Shown here in pieces: positions 23,492-23,507 of a stretch of 23,507 nt of DNA. Made by a program: the position numbers and the translations under genes. Under the pieces are notes generated by a model. The model did no database searches. It was not told where the DNA came from and saw only the letters and a list, made by a program, of their open reading frames with translations. Source of the stretch: JAJPXC01 sp964562375 (GTDB lineage: Bacteria; Bacteroidota; Bacteroidia; Bacteroidales; Muribaculaceae); NCBI GenBank assembly GCA_964562375.1, contig CAZLSW010000051.1, positions 1 to 23,507 on the forward strand, in the 5' to 3' direction. Within the stretch, counting starts at the first letter, position 1. Each line of letters opens with the position of its first letter.

Positions 23492-23507
23492 ACATGATAA
23501 AATATCA

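Larger units (their letters stand above)
23103..23507. other. AT-rich intergenic region without genes
   Basis: No credible coding frame is visible. The region holds an inverted-repeat element (23245-23454), a small hairpin CTTTGC-TAC-GCAAAG (23312-23326), and a terminator for a minus-strand gene lying beyond the right end. An A/C-rich stretch (~23165-23200) may be degenerate repeat debris. Confidence 0.6.

Overview
The window looks like chromosomal DNA of a GC-rich member of the Bacteroidales, plausibly Muribaculaceae or a relative. This rests on four signs: TAnnTTTG-type promoter boxes with an upstream TTG; starts with no Shine-Dalgarno; a type IX secretion (T9SS) plug protein together with secreted proteins that end in a T9SS-like C-terminal domain; and family types typical of the phylum (DUF3109, BspA-like LRR). 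I could run no database search, so the family-level taxon is an inference.

Layout. (1) 82-2857, minus strand: an operon of an alpha/beta hydrolase, a small protein with an HTH-like N-terminus, and a membrane-anchored Ser/Thr kinase, perhaps followed by a small overlapping ORF. (2) 2931-3048: tRNA-Arg(CCG) and its terminator, minus strand. (3) 3131-6018, plus strand: four overlapping or nearly abutting genes, ung, a C_GCAxxG_C_C redox protein, the T9SS plug protein and a DUF3109 Cys-rich protein. A tandem octamer repeat and a shared hairpin follow. (4) rpsU on the minus strand with a long structured leader. (5) 6842-13408: a 2188-residue secreted GH81 beta-1,3-glucanase with Ig-like and four F5/8 type C modules, then a BspA-like LRR/FN3 protein; both end in T9SS-like sorting domains. 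(6) 15234-23030, minus strand: a tightly coupled three-gene operon encoding a VWA membrane protein, a Tubulin_2-family protein and a membrane-bound papain-like peptidase. (7) 23031-23507: a non-coding region with an inverted-repeat element and a terminator of an upstream minus-strand gene.

The most interesting part is region 6. A tubulin/FtsZ-superfamily GTPase with a large coiled-coil C-terminal half lies between a protein with a predicted periplasmic VWA domain and a cytoplasmic tail, and a papain-like peptidase tethered to the inner membrane by a two-helix hairpin. Stop and start codons are 1 nt apart or overlap by 4 nt, so the three proteins are probably made together and act as one envelope-associated machine. 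FtsZ-like proteins linked to VWA proteins have been proposed to form a membrane-remodelling system (Makarova and Koonin, 2010). To my knowledge the papain-like membrane partner is not part of that description. Regions 3 and 5 fit together as secretion apparatus plus cargo: the plug protein belongs to the T9SS translocon, and the two large secreted proteins carry the matching type of C-terminal signal.
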